Assembly (NCBI RefSeq): GCF_003583725.1
Contig: NZ_QXTF01000002.1
Span: 310,001 to 374,000, forward strand
Direction: 5' to 3'
Source of the DNA: Sphingomonas edaphi
Lineage (GTDB): Bacteria > Pseudomonadota > Alphaproteobacteria > Sphingomonadales > Sphingomonadaceae
Length of the DNA stretch: 64,000 bases
Part shown: one piece after another, positions 34,717 through 43,972 of the stretch
How the letters are laid out: each line of letters opens with the position of its first letter
How positions within the stretch are numbered: position 1 is the first letter of the stretch
The notes under the pieces: generated by a model
What the model saw: only the letters and a program-made list of their open reading frames with translations
Database searches by the model: none
What the model was told of the DNA's origin: nothing
Made by a program: the position numbers and the translations under genes

Positions 34717-35355
34717 ATGCAGGATTACAGCCTGGCCCGGCGAGCGATGGTGGACAGCCAGCTTCGCCCCGAAGCAGTAACGGACCGCAACGTGCTTGCG
34801 GCGATGGGCCGGGTGGAGCGGGAGCGCTTCGTACCCGAGTCGGCCCGCGCGCTGGCCTATTTCGACCGGCCGGTCCGGCTGGGTGACGGCCGCGCGATGA
34901 TGCCGCCCGCCGCGCTTGGCCGCCTGCTGAGCGAACTGGCCCCTCAGGCGGGTGAACGGGCGCTCGTGGTGGGCTCGGGCACGGGCTACGCTGCGGCGGT
35001 GCTCAAGGCGATCGGTCTTGAAGTGGTTGCTGTCGAAGCTGATCAGCGGCTCGCCGAAGCGGCGACGGCAGCGGGCATTAAAACTGAGGTTGGCCCGCTT
35101 GCGGACGGTTGGGCGAAGCGCGGGCCGTACGATGTTATGCTGTTGGATGGGGCATTTGAAGACGTGCCGACGGGGCTCGTGAAGCAACTGGCCCCCAACG
35201 GTCGGCTAGCCGGCGCATTTTCGGACCGCGGCGTTTCGCGGCTAGTCATCGGAAGTGTAGCGGGAGGATCGGTTTCACTGCGGACTATCGTCGATGCCGA
35301 CGTCGCCCCGCTTCCCGGATTTTCGCGGCCCCAGGCCTTCACGTTCTCATTGTAA
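34717..35355 (+). CDS. pcm: Protein-L-isoaspartate O-methyltransferase
   Basis: Pcm methylates abnormal L-isoaspartyl residues so that damaged proteins can be repaired. The 212-residue protein has the PCMT opening MVDSQLRPEAVTDRNVLAAM and the SAM-binding motif ALVVGSGTGYAAAVLKAIG near residue 87, then VEADQRLAEAA as motif II. Proteins of this exact type precede a TolC-family outer-membrane factor in many sphingomonads, as here; the gap is 13 bases. Some such PCMT-like proteins lack proven activity, so the enzyme function is inferred from family. Confidence 0.9.
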   Translation: MQDYSLARRAMVDSQLRPEAVTDRNVLAAMGRVERERFVPESARALAYFDRPVRLGDGRAMMPPAALGRLLSELAPQAGERALVVGSGTGYAAAVLKAIGLEVVAVEADQRLAEAATAAGIKTEVGPLADGWAKRGPYDVMLLDGAFEDVPTGLVKQLAPNGRLAGAFSDRGVSRLVIGSVAGGSVSLRTIVDADVAPLPGFSRPQAFTFSL

Positions 35356-35368
35356 GCGAGGAATGCCT

Positions 35369-36805
35369 GTGACCCGACACCTTGCCATCGCATCGTTGCT
35401 TGTCGCGCTCGCTGCGGGCACGGCCTCGGCCGACACGCTGCGCGAGGCGCTGGTGTCGACCTATAACGCAAATCCGACTCTTACCGGTCAGCGCGAAACG
35501 CTGAAATCGGCCGATGCGGGCGTTGCGGTTGCCCGCGCCGCAGGTCGGCCGCAGGTCAGCGCGACTGTCGGTGTCACGCGCGACCTGACCCGCAGCGGGC
35601 GTTTCGACGTTGGCGGCAGCAAGGGCCCGTTCCTGACTGGCGGCGTGGACGTAAGCTATCCGCTGTTCCAGGGCGGGACCGTCCGAAACAATATCGAGGC
35701 GGCCAAAACGCGCGTCGAGGCCGGACGCGCTGTCCTTCGTGCGGTTGAAGGCGACATCTTCACCGAGGCCGTCGCGGCCTACATGGACGTGATCCGCGAT
35801 CGGGCCATCGTCGAGCTCAATGAAAATCAGGTGAGGGTGCTGGGCACCAATTTAGAAGCCACTCGTGATCGGTTCGAAATCGGCGACGTCACGCGGACCG
35901 ATGTTGCGCAGTCGGAAGCGCGCCTGTCACTCGGCCGGTCAAACTTAACCACGGCTCAGGGCCGACTGGCTACCAGCGAGGAAAATTATCGTCGCGTTAT
36001 CGGCAAGCGTCCGGACCAGCTTCAGCCGCCGCCGCCGCTGCCGCCGCTGCCCGCCACCGCCGACCAGGCGGTGCAGATTGCACTTGCTAACAATGCCGAC
36101 CTGATCGCAGTCACCCGTCAGGCCGAGGCGGCGAATTTCGACGTCCGCTCCGCTCGTGGCAGCCGGCTGCCAACAGTGTCGGCGGTCGCGTCAGGCGATT
36201 ATGCCAATACGATTTCGGGTGACACCCAAGGCATCCCACGTTCCGGCACGGCGACCAGCGTCGGCGTGCAGGGCCGTATTCCGTTGTATCAGGGCGGCCT
36301 TCCAGCTGCCCGAATCCGCCAGGCTCAGGCGCTCGAAGGTGAGACGCTGGAACGTCGCGTCGCGACCGAGCGTGCCGTCGTTGCCAGCGCCCGATCTGCT
36401 TATGCAGTCTACCAGGCAGCGACGAACGCGATCGCGTCGAACCAGGTCGCCGTCAGCGCCAACGAACTCGCGCTGGAGGGCGCCCGCGCCGAGAATAGTG
36501 TCGGCACGCGCACAATCCTGGACGTGCTCAATGCGGAGCAGGAACTGCTGAACTCGCAGGTCGCCTTGGTGACGGCTCGCCGCGACCAATATGTTGCCGG
36601 CTTCCAGTTGCTGAACGCGATGGGCCAAGCGGAAGCTGATGACCTTGGGCTCGACGGCGGACCTCTCTACGATCCTCTCGGCAACTATCGGCGGGTAGCA
36701 GGTAGCTGGAGCGACTGGTCGAGCGATCCACGCCATGCGCCCGTGGCCACCAGCACCGTCACTCCGGCTGAGCAGCCGCAGGGCGTGACACCGGCCTCGC
36801 GATAG
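35369..36805 (+). CDS. tolC: TolC-family outer-membrane efflux/secretion protein
   Basis: This protein should form a trimeric outer-membrane channel and periplasmic tunnel for type I secretion or drug efflux. A signal peptide (ending AGTASA) precedes DTLREALVSTYNANPTLTGQ, the typical TolC opening. The two OEP repeats follow (GGTVRNNIEAAKTRVEAGRA; GGLPAARIRQAQALEGETLE). The length is about 478 residues. I prefer a GTG start at 35369 because GAGGA lies six bases upstream; the ATG at 35363 is too close to that site. No inner-membrane pump or adaptor is adjacent, so the partner is unknown. Confidence 0.92.
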   Translation: MTRHLAIASLLVALAAGTASADTLREALVSTYNANPTLTGQRETLKSADAGVAVARAAGRPQVSATVGVTRDLTRSGRFDVGGSKGPFLTGGVDVSYPLFQGGTVRNNIEAAKTRVEAGRAVLRAVEGDIFTEAVAAYMDVIRDRAIVELNENQVRVLGTNLEATRDRFEIGDVTRTDVAQSEARLSLGRSNLTTAQGRLATSEENYRRVIGKRPDQLQPPPPLPPLPATADQAVQIALANNADLIAVTRQAEAANFDVRSARGSRLPTVSAVASGDYANTISGDTQGIPRSGTATSVGVQGRIPLYQGGLPAARIRQAQALEGETLERRVATERAVVASARSAYAVYQAATNAIASNQVAVSANELALEGARAENSVGTRTILDVLNAEQELLNSQVALVTARRDQYVAGFQLLNAMGQAEADDLGLDGGPLYDPLGNYRRVAGSWSDWSSDPRHAPVATSTVTPAEQPQGVTPASR

Positions 36806-36819
36806 GTAATAGGTGGGCC

Positions 36820-37227
36820 ATGCCAGGGGCCCGTGAACCGTCGATGGAAGACATACTCGCGTCGATCAAGCGTGTGATCGCCGAGGAAAAGGAGATTCGC
36901 GCTGCGGCGCCGCCACCGCTCGCCGAGGAGGAAGACATTCTCGAGCTCAACGAGACACTGGAGGCGACCGCACCCGAGCCGGAACCCATTGATCTCGGAC
37001 CGCCGCTGATGGAGGAGAAAGCCGCGGACAGCAGCCGGCAGCGGCTGGAGGTACTGGCCAGCGTCGCCGCCAGCGCACCGCCGCCGCCCCAAGGCAATCC
37101 GTTGGAAGACATGGTTCGCGACATGCTTCGGCCGATCCTGAAGCAGTGGCTCGACGATCACCTGCCAGGAATCGTCGACGAGCATGTGAAGCGAGAAATC
37201 CACCGCATTACCGGCCGTCCGCTCTAG
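36820..37227 (+). CDS. popZ: PopZ-family polar organising protein (DUF2497)
   Basis: A 135-residue protein with the two hallmarks of PopZ: the N-terminal EPSMEDILASIKRVIAEE helix, which recruits client proteins, and the C-terminal oligomerisation helices MVRDMLRPILKQWLDDHLPG and HVKREIHRITGRPL. The middle is acidic and proline-rich, as is usual. PopZ forms cytoplasmic polar assemblies that tether the ParB-origin complex in Caulobacter. It is 14 bases downstream of tolC. In many relatives popZ also precedes valS, as seen here with one peptidase gene in between. Confidence 0.9.
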   Translation: MPGAREPSMEDILASIKRVIAEEKEIRAAAPPPLAEEEDILELNETLEATAPEPEPIDLGPPLMEEKAADSSRQRLEVLASVAASAPPPPQGNPLEDMVRDMLRPILKQWLDDHLPGIVDEHVKREIHRITGRPL

Positions 37228-37266
37228 GGACTGGCGGGCACTGGGGCGGCTTGCTACGCCCCCGGC

Positions 37267-39324
37267 ATGATCATGCGCCTTGCTCTTGCCGCCAGCGTTG
37301 CGGCTGCCGCCCTGTCCGCCACTCCGTCAATTGCGCGTCCGATGACCGCGACGGACATGCATATGATGAAGCGCCTTGGCGCGCCTTCGGTGTCGCCCGA
37401 TGGCCGTTGGGCATTGTTCACCATTTCAGACACAGACCTCGGGGCCAACCGCCGTCGTAATCCACTTTATCTTCTCGACCTCAACGCTCGCGGCGCCGCG
37501 CCGAAACTTCTCGCGGGCGCCGAGGGCGGCAACAGTGCGGTTTGGGGACCCGATGGTGCGATTTACTTCCTGAAGACCGTGAACGAGCGGAGCCAGCTTT
37601 TCCGCCTTCCGGTTGGCGGCGCGGCTGTCCAGATTAGCGATTTCGGAGCGGAGATCTCGGGGTTCGAACTGTCACCTAAGGGCGATCGGGTCATTGTCTG
37701 GGCCGATCGCCCGGATTGCCCCGACCTCGCATGCGCTGCCACCACCTTCCCGCGCAAGGCTGACGGGAGCGGCCGCGTCTACGACAAACTGTTTGTCCGA
37801 CATTGGGATACATGGGTCGAGCCCGGCGTGCGGTCGCGCATTTATTCTTATCCGGTCGAAGGCGGGAAGCTGACCGGCATGGGCGTTCGTTTGACCGGCG
37901 AGCTGGAAGGCGACACGCCGTCCAAGCCATTTGGCGGCGGCGAAGAGATCGATTGGTCGCCTGACGGCAGGACTGTCTATTTCGCGCTGCGGGAGGCGGG
38001 CCGCATCGAAGCCAAGTCGACTAACCTCGATATTTTCGCATCGCCCGCCGACGGCAGCGCGCCGCCCACGAACTTGACCGACGCGAATGACGCGACCGAC
38101 ACATTGCCGACCGTCTCCCCGGATGGTCGGACGCTAGCCTATGCCGCGATGACGCGGCCGACCTATGAAGCGGATCGTCAGGTCCTGATGCTTCGTGACA
38201 TCGCGACCGGCCAGACCCGAGCGCTGACGCAGGGCTGGGATCGTTCGGTCGGCAGCATTGCTTGGGCAAAGGATGGTAAGAGCCTGATTGTTGCCGTGCA
38301 GGACGTGCTGGAACATCCGCTCTATCGCGTCGATGCTGCCAGCGGGAAGGTTGCGCGCCTGACCCGCGAAGGCACAGCCAACAATGCCGTCCCGCTTGCC
38401 GGCGGCGCGGTGCTTTACACCTCAAACAGCGCACTTGCGCCCGACGATCTATACCGCGTCGACGCGCGTGGCCGGGTGACCCAGCTGACCGCGCTCAACA
38501 AGGCGCTGCTGGATCAGCTGGATCCGGTCAGCATCGAGAAGTTTAATTTCAAGGGCGCCAACAACGACACGGTCTGGGGCATCAAGTTGAAGCCCGCAGG
38601 GCCGGTCCACGCCGCCGCCAAGCTGCCCATCGCCTTCGTCGTACACGGTGGTCCGCAAGGGAGCTTCGGCAACGGCTGGTCCTATCGCTGGAACCCGCGC
38701 CTGTTCGCCTCGCCGGGCTATGCAGTGGTCAGCATCGATTTCCACGGCTCCACTGGCTATGGTCAGGCATTCACCGACAGCATCCAGAACAATTGGGGCG
38801 GCTGGCCGCTTGAGGATCTGCAAAAGGGGCTGGCCCACGCCATCGCGACCGACGGGCAGCTCGACGCCAATCGGAAGTGCGCGCTCGGCGCGTCCTATGG
38901 TGGATACATGATGAACTGGATCGCCGGTCGCTGGCCGGACGGGTTCAACTGCCTTGTCCAGCACGACGGCGTGTTCGACCAACGCGCAATGGCGTATGAA
39001 ACCGAGGAACTCTGGTTCACCGAGTGGGAGCATGGCGGCAAGGCCTATTATGAAGATCCGGCCGCCTATGAGCGCTGGAACCCGGTCAACCATGTCACCG
39101 CGTGGAAGACGCCGATGTTGGTCATCACCGGCGAAAAGGACTTCCGCATCCCGTATAGCCAGGGACTTGCGAGCTTCACTGCGCTTCAACGCAAGGGGAT
39201 CCCGTCGAAGCTGCTGGTCTTCCCTGACGAAAATCACTGGGTCTTGAAGCCCAAGAATTCAATCCAGTGGTACGACGAGGTGTTCAAGTGGCTCGGTACC
39301 TACCTCACCACTTCGGCCAACTGA
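37267..39324 (+). CDS. S9 family (prolyl oligopeptidase-type) secreted peptidase
   Basis: A 685-residue exported serine peptidase. A signal peptide (first 24 residues, ending SIARP) leads to a beta-propeller built of WD40-like/PD40 repeats (SPDGRWALFTISDTD, SPDGRTVYFALREAGR, SPDGRTLAYAAMTRP), then the catalytic alpha/beta-hydrolase domain. The catalytic triad is S543 in GASYGGYMMNW, D625 in TGEKDFRIP and H657 in DENHWVLKP. The arrangement is that of acylaminoacyl-peptidase or dipeptidyl-peptidase type enzymes. Substrates are likely short peptides in the periplasm. Confidence 0.93.
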   Translation: MIMRLALAASVAAAALSATPSIARPMTATDMHMMKRLGAPSVSPDGRWALFTISDTDLGANRRRNPLYLLDLNARGAAPKLLAGAEGGNSAVWGPDGAIYFLKTVNERSQLFRLPVGGAAVQISDFGAEISGFELSPKGDRVIVWADRPDCPDLACAATTFPRKADGSGRVYDKLFVRHWDTWVEPGVRSRIYSYPVEGGKLTGMGVRLTGELEGDTPSKPFGGGEEIDWSPDGRTVYFALREAGRIEAKSTNLDIFASPADGSAPPTNLTDANDATDTLPTVSPDGRTLAYAAMTRPTYEADRQVLMLRDIATGQTRALTQGWDRSVGSIAWAKDGKSLIVAVQDVLEHPLYRVDAASGKVARLTREGTANNAVPLAGGAVLYTSNSALAPDDLYRVDARGRVTQLTALNKALLDQLDPVSIEKFNFKGANNDTVWGIKLKPAGPVHAAAKLPIAFVVHGGPQGSFGNGWSYRWNPRLFASPGYAVVSIDFHGSTGYGQAFTDSIQNNWGGWPLEDLQKGLAHAIATDGQLDANRKCALGASYGGYMMNWIAGRWPDGFNCLVQHDGVFDQRAMAYETEELWFTEWEHGGKAYYEDPAAYERWNPVNHVTAWKTPMLVITGEKDFRIPYSQGLASFTALQRKGIPSKLLVFPDENHWVLKPKNSIQWYDEVFKWLGTYLTTSAN

Positions 39325-39361
39325 TGTTGCAGTGCGGCGCGTCCCTGTTTAGGCGCGCCGC

Positions 39362-41980
39362 ATGACCGAACTTGCCAAGACGTTCGAACCGGGCGCGATC
39401 GAGGCCCGCTGGTATGCCCATTGGGAAGGTGAGGGGCTGTTTCGCCCCGAGCGAAATGATCGCGAGCCGTTTACCATTGTCATGCCGCCGCCGAACGTCA
39501 CGGGCTCGCTCCACATTGGCCATGCGCTCGACGATACGCTTCAGGACATTCTAACCCGTCACGCGCGGATGAATGGCAAGGACGCATTGTGGGTGGTCGG
39601 CACAGACCATGCCGGCATCGCGACGCAGATGGTGGTGGAACGTAACCTGGACAGCCAAGGGATCAAGCGTGCCGAGATCGGCCGCGAAGCCTTTCTTGAG
39701 CATGTGTGGGAATGGAAAGGCCAGTCGGGCGGCGCTATCACTCGCCAGCTCCGCCGCCTCGGCGCGTCATGCGACTGGTCCAACGAGCGCTTCACGATGG
39801 ACGAGGGCTTTTCGGCCGCGGTTCTTAAGGTGTTTGTAGAGCTGTACAAGCGCGGCCTCATCTATCGCGACAAGCGGCTGGTGAACTGGGATCCCAAATT
39901 CCAGACCGCAATCAGCGACCTGGAGGTTGAGACCAAGGACGTCGCCGGCAAGTTCTGGACGCTGCGCTACCCGCTGGAGGACGGCAGCGGATCGATCGAG
40001 GTCGCGACCACGCGGCCTGAGACGATGCTCGCCGACATGGCCGTCGCAGTTCATCCCGACGACGAGCGCTACAAGGCAATCGTGGGCAAGAAGCTACGCC
40101 AACCGATCACCGGCCGTCTGCTCCCGATCATTACCGACGACCATGCCGATCCTGAACTGGGCTCGGGCGCGGTGAAGATCACGCCGGGCCATGACTTCAA
40201 CGATTATGAAGTCGGCAAGCGCGCTGGCTTCAAGCCGGGCGAAATGCTCAACATGCTCGATGCGCAAGCCCGTGTGGCCCAGACGCAAGACGGGCTGGTG
40301 CCGGAGCCGCTGCTGGGCTTGGACCGCTTCGACGCGCGCGGACGCGTGATCGACATGCTGGACGACGAAGGCGCCTTGGTGAAGGTCGAGGACCGCACCA
40401 TCGCGACGCCCTACGGCGACCGGTCGAACGTCGTGATTGAGCCTTGGCTCACCGACCAATGGTATGTCGACGCCGCTAAGCTGGTCGGCCCGGTGCTCGA
40501 CGCGACCCGTTCGGGCAAGATCAAGATCGTGCCGGAAAGCTGGTCGAAGACTTGGTTCAACTGGCTCGAGAATATCCAGCCTTGGTGTGTCTCACGCCAG
40601 CTTTGGTGGGGCCACCGCATTCCAGCTTGGTACGACGAAGACGGCATCGCCTATGTGGCGGAAACCGAAGATGAGGCGCAGGCGGCCGCGGGTGGCAGGG
40701 CTCTTCGCCGCGACGACGACGTGCTCGACACTTGGTTCTCGTCCGCCCTCTGGCCCTTCGCAACACTCGGCTGGCCGGACGAAACGGAAGACCTGAAGCG
40801 CCACTATCCCAACGACGTCCTTATCTCGGGCTTCGACATCCTGTTCTTCTGGGATGCGCGCATGGCGATGCAGGGAATCGAGTTCATGGGCGATGTCCCG
40901 TGGAAGACGCTCTACCTGCACGGTTTGGTCCGTGACGCGGCTGGCCAGAAGATGTCGAAGTCGAAGGGCAACACGGTCGACCCGCTAGGCCTCATCGACA
41001 AATATGGAGCAGACGCGCTCCGGTTCACGCTCGCGGCGATGGAAAGCCAGGGCCGTGACATCAAATTGGATGAGAAGCGTGTCGAAGGCTACCGCAATTT
41101 CGCGACCAAGCTGTGGAACGCTGCCCGCTTCCTGCAGGGCAACGGTGTCGGTGCGTCGCAGAGCATTGCGGCGCCCGAAGCAACCCTGCCTGTCAATCGC
41201 TGGATCATCGGCGAAGTGGTCGATACGCTGGCGAAGCTCGACAAGGCTTTTGATGAACTGCGCTTCGACGAGATGGCGGACGCCATCTACCATTTTACCT
41301 GGGGCACTTTCTGCGATTGGTATGTGGAGCTGGTGAAGGGTGCTTGGGACGAGGAAACCCGCGCCGTGGCCGCTTGGGCTTTCGACCAGATTCTGGTCAT
41401 GCTGCACCCGTTCATGCCCTTCGTGACGGAAGAACTCTGGCACTCAATGGGTGAGCGGCCGTACGACCTGATCATCGCTAAATGGCCGAAACCGGAGGCC
41501 AAACGCGACGCGGTTGCGGCTCGCGATATCGACGGGCTGGTTGAGGTGATCTCAGAAGTCCGCACAATGCGCGCCGAATTGAACATCCCTTGGAGCGCGA
41601 TTCTTGCGCCGCACGTCATCGGCGACTCCGCTACGGTAGAGCGACTAAGCGGCAATGCGGCAACTCTTGCCCGGATGGCGAAGCTTGGAGCACCGGTACT
41701 GGCCGAGACGGTGCCCGTCGGGTCGGCCCAAATCGTAGTCGGCGGCCAGACGATTGCGTTTCCGCTCGAAGGTGCGATCGATCTCGACGCGGAGAAGTCG
41801 CGCTTGTCAAAGGCGATCGCCGCTGCAGAGAAAGATCGCGACAGCCTTGCCGCGCGTCTGGGGAACCCGAGCTTTACCGAGCGCGCCAAGCCCGAAGCAG
41901 TCGAGAAGGCCCGCGCAGATTATGATGCACGCTCCGCGGAGGCGGCCCGGCTGTCAGCGGCGCTGGCCCGATTGGGCTAA
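39362..41980 (+). CDS. valS: Valyl-tRNA synthetase
   Basis: ValS charges tRNA-Val. The 872-residue class I synthetase has the HIGH motif at 51-54 in [22 protein letters not shown] at 530-534 in [11 protein letters not shown], an editing (CP1) domain containing [23 protein letters not shown], and a C-terminal anticodon-binding domain plus a coiled coil (about 805-872, [19 protein letters not shown]). The coiled-coil tail identifies it as ValS, not IleS. It starts 37 bases after the peptidase gene and is followed by the oppositely transcribed lipid kinase. Confidence 0.97.
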   Translation: MTELAKTFEPGAIEARWYAHWEGEGLFRPERNDREPFTIVMPPPNVTGSLHIGHALDDTLQDILTRHARMNGKDALWVVGTDHAGIATQMVVERNLDSQGIKRAEIGREAFLEHVWEWKGQSGGAITRQLRRLGASCDWSNERFTMDEGFSAAVLKVFVELYKRGLIYRDKRLVNWDPKFQTAISDLEVETKDVAGKFWTLRYPLEDGSGSIEVATTRPETMLADMAVAVHPDDERYKAIVGKKLRQPITGRLLPIITDDHADPELGSGAVKITPGHDFNDYEVGKRAGFKPGEMLNMLDAQARVAQTQDGLVPEPLLGLDRFDARGRVIDMLDDEGALVKVEDRTIATPYGDRSNVVIEPWLTDQWYVDAAKLVGPVLDATRSGKIKIVPESWSKTWFNWLENIQPWCVSRQLWWGHRIPAWYDEDGIAYVAETEDEAQAAAGGRALRRDDDVLDTWFSSALWPFATLGWPDETEDLKRHYPNDVLISGFDILFFWDARMAMQGIEFMGDVPWKTLYLHGLVRDAAGQKMSKSKGNTVDPLGLIDKYGADALRFTLAAMESQGRDIKLDEKRVEGYRNFATKLWNAARFLQGNGVGASQSIAAPEATLPVNRWIIGEVVDTLAKLDKAFDELRFDEMADAIYHFTWGTFCDWYVELVKGAWDEETRAVAAWAFDQILVMLHPFMPFVTEELWHSMGERPYDLIIAKWPKPEAKRDAVAARDIDGLVEVISEVRTMRAELNIPWSAILAPHVIGDSATVERLSGNAATLARMAKLGAPVLAETVPVGSAQIVVGGQTIAFPLEGAIDLDAEKSRLSKAIAAAEKDRDSLAARLGNPSFTERAKPEAVEKARADYDARSAEAARLSAALARLG

Positions 41981-41983
41981 GCC

Positions 41984-42871
41984 CTACTCCCGCGGCGCGG
42001 CCACTTCGATCGCCCCGCGAGCGATTTCTACGGTCACCGGAGTCTTCGCGGCGATTTCCCCGTCGATGGAGATCTTTTGGGCAGGCCGGGCTTCCAGCCG
42101 CATTTTCTTGCCGCGCCATTCTGTCGTGGTTTGAGCGCGATTCCGTAGCTTGAACAGCGTCGCGAACCAGCTCCATGCCAAACCGAACACACTTTTGCCC
42201 GTCACTGCCTGGATGACCATCTCTCCACTATCGAGCGACTGGTCTTCGACGAGTTCGACGCCGCCGTGGAAGCGGCCATTCGCGATTCGGGCCTCCGTCG
42301 CCCAACTCTTCTCGATGCTGCCGTCATCAAGTGTCACGCGGAGCCGGAATGGCCGGAACTTGAATGCGACGCGCACCGCCCAGATCAGGTAGCCGATCAT
42401 GCCGAGGTATCGCTTGAGTGCATGGGGAACGGTGTCGGCAATCAGCGGACTCAGCCCTAGCGCTGCGGCATTCGCGAAATAGTCTCCGTCGATAATGCCA
42501 AGATCAATGCGCTTGCGCCTCCCATGGGCGATCACGTCGATCGCACCGTCCAGTTCGAGTGGTAGACCGAGCGTCCTCGCGAAGCTGTTGGCAGTGCCCA
42601 GTGGGAGGACGGCAAAAACCGTATTCTGCCCTACGAAATGATCGACGTTTGAAGAGAGCGAGCCGTCGCCCCCGCCGAGGATTACCATCGGCGCGCGGGT
42701 GATGGCATCCTTGACGATGCCGTCCATCTTGTCGGGCTCCGTCACTGCGACCGCCTCGATCAGTTCGATCCCGGCTAATTCCAGCTTGTCGCGTGCTTCG
42801 TCGAACGCGTCCGCGCCCTTCCGGCTCATCGCGTTGACGATAAGGATGGCTTTTCGCGGAAGGCTTTTCAC
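41984..42871 (-). CDS. YegS/DagK-family lipid kinase
   Basis: A protein of about 295 residues with the diacylglycerol-kinase catalytic fold. The nucleotide loop is VILGGGDGSLSSNVDHFVG, and VLPLGTANSFARTLGLP is the second conserved block. Family members phosphorylate diacylglycerol, sphingosine or similar lipids; in sphingolipid-containing bacteria a sphingoid substrate is conceivable but not shown. I start it at the GTG at 42871, which has GGGGG eight bases upstream. An in-frame GTG at 42880 lies inside a REP-like repeat. The stop is four bases from valS, convergent. Confidence 0.88.
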   Translation of the reverse strand: MKSLPRKAILIVNAMSRKGADAFDEARDKLELAGIELIEAVAVTEPDKMDGIVKDAITRAPMVILGGGDGSLSSNVDHFVGQNTVFAVLPLGTANSFARTLGLPLELDGAIDVIAHGRRKRIDLGIIDGDYFANAAALGLSPLIADTVPHALKRYLGMIGYLIWAVRVAFKFRPFRLRVTLDDGSIEKSWATEARIANGRFHGGVELVEDQSLDSGEMVIQAVTGKSVFGLAWSWFATLFKLRNRAQTTTEWRGKKMRLEARPAQKISIDGEIAAKTPVTVEIARGAIEVAAPRE

Positions 42872-42880
42872 ATTGGTCAC

Positions 42881-42928
42881 CCCCGCGTAAGCGGGGACAC
42901 AGCCAGTATGTTCCCGTTATCCCGGGAA
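42881..42928. repeat. Tandem REP-like palindromes between dagK and hemB
   Basis: Two imperfect palindromes lie side by side: CCCCGC-GTAA-GCGGGG at 42881-42896 and TTCCCG-TTATCC-CGGGAA at 42911-42928. The flanking bases GTCAC and AATGAC complete the GTCAT-CCCG style often seen in alphaproteobacterial dispersed repeats. They occupy the divergent promoter region of the lipid kinase gene and hemB. Whether copies exist elsewhere in the genome cannot be seen here. Confidence 0.6.
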
Positions 42929-42946
42929 TGACGATAGAAAGTTTGC

Positions 42947-43942
42947 ATGAGCCAGCCGACTTTTCCCGCCATCCGCATGCGCCGCGGTCGCTCCGCGCCC
43001 TGGATCCGCGATATGCTGGCGGAGCACCGGCTACATCCGAGCGATTTCATTTGGCCTCTGTTCATCTGCGAGGGCGACGGCTGCGAAGAGCCGATTGCGG
43101 CGCTGCCGGGCGTAAGCCGTTGGTCGGTGGACCGGCTGGCGGCTAAGGCGCGCGAGGCAAGGGACCTTGGCATTCCTTGTATTGCCCTTTTTCCAAACAC
43201 GCCCGCCAGTTTGCGCAGCGAAAATGCAGGCGAAGCGCTCAACCACGACAATTTGATTTGTCGGGCGGTAAAGGCGATCAAGAATGCCGTTCCCGAAGTC
43301 GGCGTGCTGACTGACGTAGCATTGGACCCCTACACAGCGCATGGTCATGACGGTCTGGTGGACGAGCGGGGCTGCGTGAAAAATGACGAGACCAGCGCCG
43401 TGCTGGTCGAGCAGGCGCTGGTCCAAGCGGCCGCAGGCGCGGATATTGTAGCTCCTTCGGACATGATGGATGGCCGGGTTGGCGCGATCCGCGCGGGGCT
43501 TGAGCGCGAAGGATATTGCGACGTGTCGATCATGGCCTACGCCGCGAAATATGCGTCCGCCTTTTATGGCCCCTTCCGTGACGCCGTCGGCTCGCGCGGC
43601 CTGCTAAAGGGCGACAAGCGCGGTTACCAGATGGACCCGGCTAACGGCGCGGAGGCGCTGCGCGAGGTCGCGCTCGACCTCGCGGAGGGCGCGGACATGG
43701 TAATGGTCAAGCCGGGGCTACCCTATCTCGACGTGCTGGCGCGGGTGAAGGATGCCTTCGGCGTCCCCACCTTCGCCTACCAAGTCTCCGGCGAGTATGC
43801 GATGATCGAGGCGGCCGCCGCGGCGGGTGCGGGGGATCGCGACGCGCTGATCCTAGAAACCTTGGTGGCATTCAAAAGGGCGGGCGCAACCGGCGTCCTG
43901 ACCTATCACGCGCCCGCTGCGGCGCGGCTCATCGCCGGTTGA
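42947..43942 (+). CDS. hemB: Delta-aminolevulinic acid dehydratase (porphobilinogen synthase)
   Basis: HemB condenses two 5-aminolevulinate molecules to porphobilinogen in haem synthesis. The two Schiff-base lysines are K201 (SIMAYAAKYASAFYGPFRD) and K255 (MVMVKPGLPYLD). The metal region TDVALDPYTAHGHDGL carries aspartate (D123, D127) where zinc enzymes have cysteines, so it should be the Mg-dependent type normal in alphaproteobacteria. The length of 331 residues is standard. The ATG directly follows the REP-like repeat and lies divergent to the lipid kinase gene. Confidence 0.96.
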   Translation: MSQPTFPAIRMRRGRSAPWIRDMLAEHRLHPSDFIWPLFICEGDGCEEPIAALPGVSRWSVDRLAAKAREARDLGIPCIALFPNTPASLRSENAGEALNHDNLICRAVKAIKNAVPEVGVLTDVALDPYTAHGHDGLVDERGCVKNDETSAVLVEQALVQAAAGADIVAPSDMMDGRVGAIRAGLEREGYCDVSIMAYAAKYASAFYGPFRDAVGSRGLLKGDKRGYQMDPANGAEALREVALDLAEGADMVMVKPGLPYLDVLARVKDAFGVPTFAYQVSGEYAMIEAAAAAGAGDRDALILETLVAFKRAGATGVLTYHAPAAARLIAG

Positions 43943-43972
43943 TCCCCGGCTGATCGCGCGTCACCAATAGCC

